Source of the DNA: an uncultured Aquificaceae bacterium
Lineage (GTDB): Bacteria > Aquificota > Aquificia > Aquificales > Aquificaceae
Direction of reading: 5' to 3'
Assembly: GCA_938002625.1 (NCBI GenBank)
Contig: CALLAD010000122.1
Span: forward strand, 1 to 5,363
Length of the DNA stretch: 5,363 bases
Of the stretch, positions 1 through 5,363 are shown piece after piece. Position 1 is the stretch's first letter. The number at the start of each line of letters is the position of its first letter. The translations under genes and the position numbers were made by a program. The notes under the pieces were generated by a model. It was not told the origin of the DNA. It saw nothing but the letters and a program-made list of their open reading frames with translations, and did no database searches.

Positions 1-1379
1 GTTTTTTACTCTTTACCCTTGATATGCTACATAAAAGATTAAATCATGCTCTTGCAACAAGCTTAAGCTTTGTTGGATATCTTATAGCTTTACTCTTTCT
101 TATTCTTAACTGGGGCATAAAGGGGGAAAGCTTCTATGGCCTTTATGTGAGGGATAGTTTTTCTACTCTTTTGCAAAGTTTTATGCTCATCCTTACTATA
201 ACTCTTCTTGCCTTTCATTATAGCTATTACAAAAGCAAAAGATCTGTATATGGCGAATTTTATTACATACTTGCCTTTGCCTTGGCGGGAGGTATGTTTT
301 TGGTTTCTTCTTATAACCTTGTAATTTTATACGTGGCTATTGAAGCCCTTTCTATATCCTTCTATATACTAACAGCCTTACTGCGATCGGATTTTAATTC
401 AAAGGAAGGTGCTTTTAAGTATCTTATGCTGGGAGGCCTTTCTATAGCCTTGGCTTCCTACGGTGCTGGCTTTATGTATCTTTACGGTGGTTCTTTTGAT
501 TTAAGGCATATTCTCACATACTCAGGGGAAAAAGAACACCTGCTAATTTTAGGGCTCCTTTTTTTCCTAATAGGCTTTGCCATCAAAATAGGTGCTGTTC
601 CCTTTCACTTTTGGCTTCCCGATGCCTATCAGGGTGCTCCAACTCCGATAACTGCCTATATGGCCTCTGTTGGTAAAATTGCCTTTTTTGCTCCAATCAT
701 AAGGCTTATACCCTATCTTGAAGAACACTTTGCCTATGCTTGGGTAATCACGGTTAGCATCATATCAGCCTTTACTATGCTCTATGGTAATTTAGTAGCT
801 CTCGTGCAGAAGGATGTAAAAAGACTATTGGCTTATTCCTCTATTGCCCATTCTGGATATATAATGGCGGGTATTGCTGCAGCAAACCTTATAGGATTAA
901 AGGCTGTTATATACTTCTTGCTTGTATATTCCCTTATGGGTTTTGGTAGCTTTATAGTGCTTGCCGTGTTGGAAAGGGAGCCCCAGTGGGAAAACAAGCT
1001 TGATCAGTTTTCAGGGTTAAGGTTTTCTGTACCGTGGTTAGCTTTTTCCTTTATGGTTATGCTTCTATCCTTGCTTGGAGTGCCACCCACCGTGGGTTTT
1101 GTAAGTAAAGCCCTTGTTTTTATGGCCCTTTCCTATGGAGAGCTTTGGTGGTTAGTACTTGTGATGATAGTGGCTACTGGAATATCAACGGGCTACTATT
1201 TAAGAATAGTTGCTCTGATGTTTATGAAGGAGTCAAAGGAAGGTTATAAGTTTTCCTTTTACAATACGGAGAAGCTTTTGATAATTCTTATGACCATATC
1301 CATAGTTTTGTTGGGCGCTTTGCCTATAATATTATGGAATTATGTAAGCCTTTCTGCAGAAAACCTTTTTGCGAGGTGA
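1..1379 (+). CDS. nuoN: NADH-quinone oxidoreductase subunit N (NuoN), 5' end cut by window
   Basis: This is the antiporter-like membrane subunit of complex I, one of three (L, M, N) that move protons across the cytoplasmic membrane while quinone is reduced. The frame is open from base 3. An ATG at 24 gives 451 residues, but the in-frame codons before it (FLLFTLD) look like the end of the family's first membrane helix, so the true start lies before the window. Counting from that ATG, the family's key charged residues are present: Glu107 in the VAIEALS helix, Lys132 in FKY, Lys188 in the IKIGAVPFHFWLPD segment, Lys218, His276 in YSSIAHSGY, and Lys362 after the GVPPTVGF motif. The protein is hydrophobic throughout, with about a dozen membrane spans. 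It ends 3 bases before nuoA. NuoM or NuoL is less likely, because the GNLVALVQKDVKRLLAYSS and GVPPTVGFVSK segments fit NuoN best. Subunit identity is confident; the N-terminus is not visible. Confidence 0.93.
   Translation, partial: FLLFTLDMLHKRLNHALATSLSFVGYLIALLFLILNWGIKGESFYGLYVRDSFSTLLQSFMLILTITLLAFHYSYYKSKRSVYGEFYYILAFALAGGMFLVSSYNLVILYVAIEALSISFYILTALLRSDFNSKEGAFKYLMLGGLSIALASYGAGFMYLYGGSFDLRHILTYSGEKEHLLILGLLFFLIGFAIKIGAVPFHFWLPDAYQGAPTPITAYMASVGKIAFFAPIIRLIPYLEEHFAYAWVITVSIISAFTMLYGNLVALVQKDVKRLLAYSSIAHSGYIMAGIAAANLIGLKAVIYFLLVYSLMGFGSFIVLAVLEREPQWENKLDQFSGLRFSVPWLAFSFMVMLLSLLGVPPTVGFVSKALVFMALSYGELWWLVLVMIVATGISTGYYLRIVALMFMKESKEGYKFSFYNTEKLLIILMTISIVLLGALPIILWNYVSLSAENLFAR
1373..1379 (+). 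promoter_or_regulatory. Ribosome binding site for nuoA, overlapping nuoN stop
   Basis: GAGGTGA includes the nuoN stop codon TGA and lies 3 bases before the nuoA ATG. The spacing is somewhat short. Ribosomes finishing nuoN would be placed at the nuoA start, which implies translational coupling (inference). Confidence 0.6.
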
Positions 1380-1382
1380 AAT

Positions 1383-1754
1383 ATGGGATACATAGCTTTG
1401 CTTATTTTTCTCTTTATTCTGATAGGCCTTGCATTGGTTTTTGTGTTTGTAAACAAGCTTTTGGGGCCAAAATCCTCTGATGCCTTACAGGACTATCCCT
1501 ATGAGTGTGGTGTGCCCCTGTACGATAAATCTGCTCAATCTACCTTTCATCAGGGTTACTATCTTCTTGGTCTTTTGCTTTTGCTCTTTGACATAGAGGC
1601 TGCCTTTCTTTTCCCATGGACTGTAGTTTATAGATATCTTGGCATCTTTGGTTTTATAGAGATGGCATTGTTTATATTAATACTCACTTATGGGCTTGTA
1701 TACGCTTGGAGAAAGGGAGCCCTTAACTGGCAATTTGAAGAAGAAAGCTTATAA
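1383..1754 (+). CDS. nuoA: NADH-quinone oxidoreductase subunit A (NuoA)
   Basis: This is the small three-helix membrane subunit of complex I (the ND3 equivalent). It sits where the membrane arm meets the hydrophilic arm, next to the quinone channel. It is 123 residues, the usual family length. Helix 1 spans about residues 3-25. It is followed by the loop with the YECGVP motif, whose Cys42 matches the loop cysteine of ND3 that changes exposure between active and deactive states in mitochondria. Helix 2 (about 59-80) holds the LFDIEAAFLFPW motif with Asp70 and Glu72, the acidic pair studied in E. coli NuoA. Helix 3 spans about 86-109, and the tail is charged. The ATG at 1383 follows the nuoN stop by 3 bases. 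nuoA is normally the first gene of a nuo operon and is normally followed by nuoB; here it follows nuoN and is followed by nuoCD. Identity is confident. Confidence 0.96.
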   Translation: MGYIALLIFLFILIGLALVFVFVNKLLGPKSSDALQDYPYECGVPLYDKSAQSTFHQGYYLLGLLLLLFDIEAAFLFPWTVVYRYLGIFGFIEMALFILILTYGLVYAWRKGALNWQFEEESL

Positions 1755-1759
1755 AGGAG
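1753..1759 (+). promoter_or_regulatory. Ribosome binding site for nuoCD
   Basis: AAAGGAG overlaps the nuoA stop codon and lies 8 bases before the ATG at 1768, which is good Shine-Dalgarno spacing. It supports this ATG as the nuoCD start. The 13-base gap between nuoA and nuoCD is the largest in the window and has no room for a promoter, terminator or nuoB remnant. Confidence 0.75.
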
Positions 1760-1767
1760 TGTAAAGA

Positions 1768-3483
1768 ATGCCTTGGGCAAAGGGTGAAGAATTTTTGGAT
1801 TTAAAGGAAAGGTTCAAAGGCTTGGAGATAGAAGAGAAAGCCACCATAACTATTTTACGCATTGATAAATCCCAGCTTATAGACCTTCTTAAAGCCCTAA
1901 AGGAGGAAAAGGGCTTTAAACTTTTTATAGACCATTCGGTGGTAGATTTTCCCGATAAAAAGCCAAGATTTGAAGCCTTTTATATTCTCTACAAGGTAGA
2001 TGAGAAAAAGAGGATAGTGGTAAAAACTTGGACCGATGGAGAATTACCCTCCATAGAAAAGCTATGGTTTGCTGGCAAATGGGCTGAAAGGGAATGTTAC
2101 GATATGTTTGGTATTCGCTACGAGGGTCACGAAAACTTAGTAAGGGCTTTTATGTGGGAAACATACCAGCATTACCCCCTCAGAAAGGACTTTCCCTTAG
2201 AGGGATATGCAACGGAATATTTACCCTCTCTAAATGAAGTGCTTTGGGGAGACAATCTTCAAGGGCTTATGAACTATGACAGGATGCATACCTACGTACC
2301 TACCTTAGAAGACCTTGAAATAACCGAAAAGAAAAGATTAAAGAAAAAGGCTCAGATAGTTTTAAACTGGGGACCATTGCATCCTGGCACTCATGGTACC
2401 ATGTGGTTCCTCTTTGACCTTGAAGGAGAAAGGGTATATCAATGCGATGTTATACTGGGGCAATTGCACAGGGGAGTGGAGAAGCTGGCAGAGAATGAAA
2501 TGTATAACCAGTTTTTAGTCTACACAGACCGTATGGATTATCTTTCCGCTCTTTGTTCCAATCAGGCGTGGGTTGTGGCGGTAGAAAGGCTTTTGGGTAT
2601 AGAAGACCTTGTTCCAGAGAAGGCTAAGTATATAAGGACGATGATGTCGGAGCTTCAGAGGATAAACTCTCACCTTCTGTGGCTTGGAACCTATGCCCTT
2701 GATTTGGGAGCTTTGACCATTTTCCTTTATACCTTCAAAGAAAGGGAAAAGCTTATGGATATTATAGAAGGTATAACGGGAGCAAGGCTAACCATATCAT
2801 ACACACGCATAGGTGGTGTGCGTATGGACCTGCCCGAAGGAGCCCTTGAGGTTATAAGAGCTTTTATAAAGAGATTTCCCAAAGAGTTGGAAGAATGGGA
2901 AAGGATCTTAAGCAGGAATAGGATATGGCTGCGGAGGAACATAGGAGTTGGAGTTATAAGCAAGGAGGATGTATATTTTTATGGCCTAACTGGTCCTGTG
3001 GCGAGAGGGTCGGGTGTTCCTTATGATCTTAGAAAGTTTGAACCTTACGATGCCTATGGGTGGGTGGAGTTTGATATTCCTGTGGGAGAAAATGGTGATG
3101 TATACGACAGATACCTTGTGAGGCTTGAGGAGATGAGACAAAGCCTTAGAATAATTGAGCAATGCCTAAATGCCCTTGAAAAGATGAAAAAGGCTCCCTT
3201 CTTTGCCGAATCTCCCGATCCCAAAAAGCTTAAGCTATCCTTAGATGGTATAGGGCTGAAGGTTCCAGAGGGTGAAATTTATTCATCGGGAGAAAATCCA
3301 AGGGGAGAGCTTGGTTTTTATATATACTCTAAGGGTGGTATAAAGCCATACAGGGTAAAGATAAGGCCAGGTTCTATGTATAACCTTTGTATATACCCAA
3401 AGCTTATGAAGGATAGGGTTATAGCGGACGCAGTAACAGTGCTTGCAAGCCTTGATCCCGTTGTTGGTGAAATAGACAGGTAG
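1768..3483 (+). CDS. nuoCD: Fused NADH-quinone oxidoreductase subunit C/D (NuoCD)
   Basis: This is a single 571-residue protein joining the 30-kDa (NuoC) and 49-kDa (NuoD) hydrophilic subunits, as in E. coli NuoCD. It docks onto the membrane arm, and its D part forms much of the quinone-reduction site. The NuoC domain covers about residues 10-145, with the signature EREcyDMFGIryeGH (107-121) and PLRKDFPLEG (137-146). A linker runs from about 147 to 195. The NuoD domain covers about 196-571 and ends in the family's usual SLDpvvGEiDR. Quinone-site residues are present: His209 in HPGTHG (T. thermophilus His38), Tyr258 in TDRMDY (Tyr87) and Asp312 in DLGA (Asp139). Arg235 of HRG and Arg255 are also kept. 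Unusual: Trp213 replaces the Arg of HGxxR, and Thr342 replaces the His near cluster N2. The Cys pairs of [NiFe]-hydrogenase large subunits are absent, so this is not a hydrogenase. nuoB, normally upstream, is missing from this locus. Confidence 0.96.
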   Translation: MPWAKGEEFLDLKERFKGLEIEEKATITILRIDKSQLIDLLKALKEEKGFKLFIDHSVVDFPDKKPRFEAFYILYKVDEKKRIVVKTWTDGELPSIEKLWFAGKWAERECYDMFGIRYEGHENLVRAFMWETYQHYPLRKDFPLEGYATEYLPSLNEVLWGDNLQGLMNYDRMHTYVPTLEDLEITEKKRLKKKAQIVLNWGPLHPGTHGTMWFLFDLEGERVYQCDVILGQLHRGVEKLAENEMYNQFLVYTDRMDYLSALCSNQAWVVAVERLLGIEDLVPEKAKYIRTMMSELQRINSHLLWLGTYALDLGALTIFLYTFKEREKLMDIIEGITGARLTISYTRIGGVRMDLPEGALEVIRAFIKRFPKELEEWERILSRNRIWLRRNIGVGVISKEDVYFYGLTGPVARGSGVPYDLRKFEPYDAYGWVEFDIPVGENGDVYDRYLVRLEEMRQSLRIIEQCLNALEKMKKAPFFAESPDPKKLKLSLDGIGLKVPEGEIYSSGENPRGELGFYIYSKGGIKPYRVKIRPGSMYNLCIYPKLMKDRVIADAVTVLASLDPVVGEIDR

Positions 3484-3487
3484 GAGG
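3482..3487 (+). promoter_or_regulatory. Ribosome binding site for nuoH
   Basis: AGGAGG overlaps the nuoCD TAG stop and sits 5 bases before the nuoH ATG, followed by an A-run. It is a strong consensus Shine-Dalgarno site that fixes the nuoH start at 3493. Confidence 0.8.
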
Positions 3488-3492
3488 AAAAA

Positions 3493-4542
3493 ATGGAAGG
3501 CTTTGTGGCATGGTTAATTATAACCTTGATAAAAATATTGGTGATTCTTGCCGTGGTGCTTGGTGTGGGTGCCTATCTTACTTTGCTGGAAAGAAAGGTA
3601 GCTGCTCATATTCAAAGAAGACCTGGTCCTATGGTTGTGGGGTGGCATGGGCTTTTGCAACCCTTGGCCGATGGTCTAAAACTCCTTACAAAGGAAGACC
3701 TATTCCCAAGGTATGGAAATAAGTTTTTGTATAACCTTGCCCTTGTTATGGCTTTGGTTCCTGCAACCCTGGTTTTTGCCGTAATTCCCTTTGGTCCAGA
3801 GTTTGAACTCTTTGGTATAAAGATAAAGCCTATGCTCACCGATGTAAACATAGGCATTCTTTTAGTTTTTGCCCTTGGCTCCATGGCGGTTTTTTCCATA
3901 GCCTTGGCTGGATGGGCTTCTAATTCTAAGTACGCCCTAATAGGCTCCATGAGAAAGGCTGGAATAATAGTTTCCTATGAAGTGGTAATAACCTTTGCCG
4001 TTATGGGACCAATAATACTTGCTGGCACCTTATCCACCTATGACATAGTTCAAAAGCAGATAGATCAAAAATTATGGTATATATGGCTTCAACCCATAGC
4101 CTTTGTGGTATACATGTTTGCCATGCTTGCGGAAACTGGAAGGGTACCCTTTGATGTACAAGAAGCAGAGGCGGAACTTGTAACAGGTTTTACCGTTGAG
4201 TATGGTGGTATGAAATTTGGTCTTTTCCCCCTTGTGGAATGGTATATAGAAGTTCTTTCCCTATCCGCCATTGCCGTAGTTCTATTCCTTGGTGGCTGGT
4301 CTCCTATTAACATACCTTTTCTTGGCTTTTTGGATCCCCTTTTCTTCCTCGGACCTCTCTCTCCCTTTGTATGGTTTATCCTAAAGGTTAGCTTGCTTTT
4401 CCTCTTTGTTCTGTGGCTACACTGGACACTGCCGAGGTATAGGATAGATCAGATAGCGGAAACGGCATGGAAGGTTATGCTACCCCTTACTTTTGTTAAC
4501 CTTGTTTTTACGGCCATCATAGCACCCTTAATATGGAGGTAA
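3493..4542 (+). CDS. nuoH: NADH-quinone oxidoreductase subunit H (NuoH)
   Basis: This is the ND1-type membrane subunit at the foot of the hydrophilic arm. It forms the membrane part of the quinone channel and the start of the charged path to the proton-pumping subunits. It is 349 residues, a normal family length, with about eight membrane spans. Helix 1 (about 8-31) leads into LLERKVAAHIQRRPGP, with Glu33, then GLLQPLADGLKLLTKED (53-69). GWASNSKYALIG (140-151) and SYEV (161-164) follow. The cytoplasmic glutamate loop LAETGRVPFDVQEAEAELV (212-230) holds Glu214, Asp221, Glu224, Glu226 and Glu228. LPRYRIDQ (313-320) and a final helix close the protein. The usual GPNRVGP after the first helix reads GPMVVGW here (45-51), losing a conserved Arg. 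It lies 9 bases after nuoCD and 3 before nuoI, the standard D-H-I order. Identity is confident. Confidence 0.96.
   Translation: MEGFVAWLIITLIKILVILAVVLGVGAYLTLLERKVAAHIQRRPGPMVVGWHGLLQPLADGLKLLTKEDLFPRYGNKFLYNLALVMALVPATLVFAVIPFGPEFELFGIKIKPMLTDVNIGILLVFALGSMAVFSIALAGWASNSKYALIGSMRKAGIIVSYEVVITFAVMGPIILAGTLSTYDIVQKQIDQKLWYIWLQPIAFVVYMFAMLAETGRVPFDVQEAEAELVTGFTVEYGGMKFGLFPLVEWYIEVLSLSAIAVVLFLGGWSPINIPFLGFLDPLFFLGPLSPFVWFILKVSLLFLFVLWLHWTLPRYRIDQIAETAWKVMLPLTFVNLVFTAIIAPLIWR
4534..4540 (+). promoter_or_regulatory. Ribosome binding site for nuoI
   Basis: TGGAGGT lies within the last codons of nuoH (Trp-Arg and the first base of the stop) and ends 5 bases before the nuoI ATG at 4546. It supports that start and coupling to nuoH. 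Confidence 0.75.
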
Positions 4543-4545
4543 AGA

Positions 4546-5169
4546 ATGGTTAAAAGGGTTTTTGAAAGGCCACTTAGTTGGATAGAGAGGATATTCTTTA
4601 TAGACTTTATTAGAGGACTTTCTATAACCATAAGACATGCCTTTAGAAGGACTATAACAACCCATTATCCTTACGAGAAGCTTGTACCACCAAAACGCTT
4701 TAGGGGATTTTTTGGCCACAAGGTGGTAGACGGAAAGGAACCCCAGCCAGCCTTTGATGAGTGGGTAGAAAGGTTTAAGATCAAAGTGGAAGTTGGGAAA
4801 AGCAGATGCGTAGTTTGTATGCTGTGCAAAAGGGCATGTCCAGTACCTCAGCTTTTTGAAATAGAGGGGGAAAAACTACCCGATGGAAGAAGGCGCGTTT
4901 CTGTTTTTAACATGAACATGATGCTATGTACCTTCTGCGGTTTTTGCGTGGATGCTTGCCCAGTAGACTGCCTCTTTCAAAGCGACATTCATGAAACGGC
5001 AAGCTATACAAGAAGGGATGCCGTGCTTAATCTTGAAATTTTAGAAAAAATAGGAAGAGATTGGCAAAGGAGGAGAGAAGAAGAGCCCGATAGAATATGG
5101 ATAGATGACAAAAACAGGGAAAGGCTCTGGTATGAAAATTCCGTAAAACTCCCGGAGGTAAAAAGGTGA
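4546..5169 (+). CDS. nuoI: NADH-quinone oxidoreductase subunit I (NuoI), 2x[4Fe-4S]
   Basis: This is the ferredoxin-like subunit of complex I. It carries clusters N6a and N6b and passes electrons towards N2 in NuoB. It is 207 residues. An amphipathic N-terminal part (about 12-40, with GLSITIRHAFRR) rests on the membrane arm and leads to the YPYEK and RFRG segments (41-54). The first cluster motif is CVVCMLCKRACPV, with Cys88, 91, 94 and 98. The second is CTFCGFCVDACPV, with Cys128, 131, 134 and 138. The 30-residue spacing between Cys98 and Cys128 is normal for the family. Two features are odd. About 33 residues separate RFRG from Cys88, where the family usually has about 13. An extra Cys142 stands where CPVDA is usual. 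The charged C-terminal tail (about 170-207, rich in Arg and Glu) probably packs on other peripheral subunits. It starts 3 bases after nuoH, and its stop overlaps the nuoJ start. Identity is confident. Confidence 0.95.
   Translation: MVKRVFERPLSWIERIFFIDFIRGLSITIRHAFRRTITTHYPYEKLVPPKRFRGFFGHKVVDGKEPQPAFDEWVERFKIKVEVGKSRCVVCMLCKRACPVPQLFEIEGEKLPDGRRRVSVFNMNMMLCTFCGFCVDACPVDCLFQSDIHETASYTRRDAVLNLEILEKIGRDWQRRREEEPDRIWIDDKNRERLWYENSVKLPEVKR
5154..5159 (+). promoter_or_regulatory. Ribosome binding site deciding the nuoJ GTG start
   Basis: GGAGGT lies inside the end of nuoI, 6 bases before GTG at 5166. No ATG is well placed at the start of this frame, so this site together with the GTGA overlap is the main evidence for the nuoJ start. 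Confidence 0.75.
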
Positions 5170-5363
5170 TACAGTGGATAGTGTTCCTTCTCTTTTCTGC
5201 TTTGGCCATTTTTTCCGCTTTAGGAGTTGTCCTTTTGTCCAATCCTATATACGTGATACTTGCTCTTCTTTCCGTTCTTGTTTCTGTGGCAGGAATTTTC
5301 TTTGTAGCTGGTGCGGAGCTTGTTGGGGCTTTACAATTGGTAATATACGCCGTAGCCGTTGCC
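5166..5363 (+). CDS. nuoJ: NADH-quinone oxidoreductase subunit J (NuoJ), 3' end outside window
   Basis: This is the N-terminal part (66 residues) of the ND6-type membrane subunit of complex I. Its third helix takes part in coupling quinone reduction to proton movement. It starts at GTG, sharing GTGA with the nuoI stop (4-base overlap), with GGAGGT 6 bases upstream. The reading frame stays open to the window's end. Helix 1 spans about residues 3-23. It is followed by LLSNP (23-27), matching the family's VxxxNP segment, then helix 2 (about 30-48) and the diagnostic GAELVGALQLVIYAVAVA (49-66), matching the usual GAEFVAAxQVxVYxGAI. Glu51 and Gln57 are conserved family positions. The Gly usual after Tyr-Ala is Val63 here. 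Position after nuoI is standard; nuoK would be expected next. The family is usually about 160-190 residues, so roughly a third is visible. Confidence 0.92.
   Translation, partial: MIQWIVFLLFSALAIFSALGVVLLSNPIYVILALLSVLVSVAGIFFVAGAELVGALQLVIYAVAVA

Noticed and set aside
2240..2400. An internal start that would make NuoD as a separate protein
   Set aside because: There is an in-frame ATG near 2269, but no convincing Shine-Dalgarno sequence before it, and the C-to-D linker is continuous without a stop.
2727..2963. Minus-strand open frame inside nuoCD (78 codons)
   Set aside because: It lies entirely opposite the strongly conserved NuoD sequence, has no family resemblance and is best explained as a shadow frame.
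58..3410. Many AAGCTT (HindIII-type) hexamers, including a tandem pair near 59-71
   Set aside because: Many of them fall in Lys-Leu (AAG CTT) or similar codon pairs in genes that favour AAG and CTT, so codon bias explains them better than a repeat or binding-site array.
1768..3483. Possibility that nuoCD is a [NiFe]-hydrogenase large subunit or a group 4 hydrogenase fusion
   Set aside because: The Cys-x-x-Cys pairs that bind the NiFe centre are missing from both ends of the D domain, while the quinone-site His209 and Tyr258 are present, so it is complex I type.
3510..3950. Short open frames on both strands inside the first part of nuoH
   Set aside because: The plus- and minus-strand frames overlap the conserved NuoH coding sequence, and their products resemble nothing known. 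The NuoH frame fully explains the stretch.
4089..4719. Minus-strand open frames opposite nuoH and nuoI
   Set aside because: These are shadows of conserved genes, with low-complexity, non-protein-like composition and no upstream ribosome binding site worth noting.
5027..5242. Minus-strand frame across the nuoI/nuoJ junction
   Set aside because: The plus strand here codes for the end of NuoI and the clear NuoJ start; the reverse frame shows no family features.

Overview
The window is a tightly packed, plus-strand-only stretch of a respiratory complex I (NADH-quinone oxidoreductase type, nuo) operon. It holds six protein genes in the order nuoN (5'-truncated) - nuoA - nuoCD (fused) - nuoH - nuoI - nuoJ (3'-truncated). 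There are no RNA genes, mobile elements, CRISPR arrays or large intergenic spaces. Gaps between genes are 3, 13, 9 and 3 bases, and nuoI and nuoJ overlap by 4 bases. Every start from nuoA onward has a purine-rich Shine-Dalgarno site that lies in, or overlaps, the end of the previous gene. This suggests one polycistronic, translationally coupled message. No internal promoter or terminator is visible.

Organism: the DNA is moderately AT-rich. Codon use leans to AGG/AGA for Arg, ATA for Ile and CTT for Leu. Proteins are rich in Lys, Glu and aromatic residues, and nuoC and nuoD are fused. Together this fits a thermophilic bacterium of the Aquificaceae (Hydrogenobacter / Thermocrinis / Aquifex-like). 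That is inference from composition and gene style, with moderate confidence; no marker gene is present.

Function: NuoA, NuoH, NuoJ and NuoN are membrane-arm subunits (NuoN is one of the three antiporter-like proton-pumping subunits). NuoCD and NuoI belong to the hydrophilic connecting module that carries electrons through the NuoI 4Fe-4S clusters towards quinone. Two layout points stand out. nuoB, which normally sits between nuoA and nuoC/D and carries terminal cluster N2, is absent from its usual place. nuoN, normally last in the operon, sits directly before nuoA, so the order looks circularly permuted or two blocks are joined. No NADH-input genes (nuoE, F, G) are seen, but the window is too short to say they are missing.

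Several usually conserved residues around the quinone/N2 site are changed. In NuoD the N2-proximal His is Thr and the HGxxR Arg is Trp. In NuoH the GPNRVGP loop reads GPMVVGW. NuoI has an insertion of about 20 residues before its first cluster motif and an extra Cys after its second. In NuoJ the Gly of the YxGA segment is Val. The window is therefore recognisable complex I, but of a divergent, possibly second-copy type whose electron donor and quinone site deserve a look. I see no wholly unknown system here.
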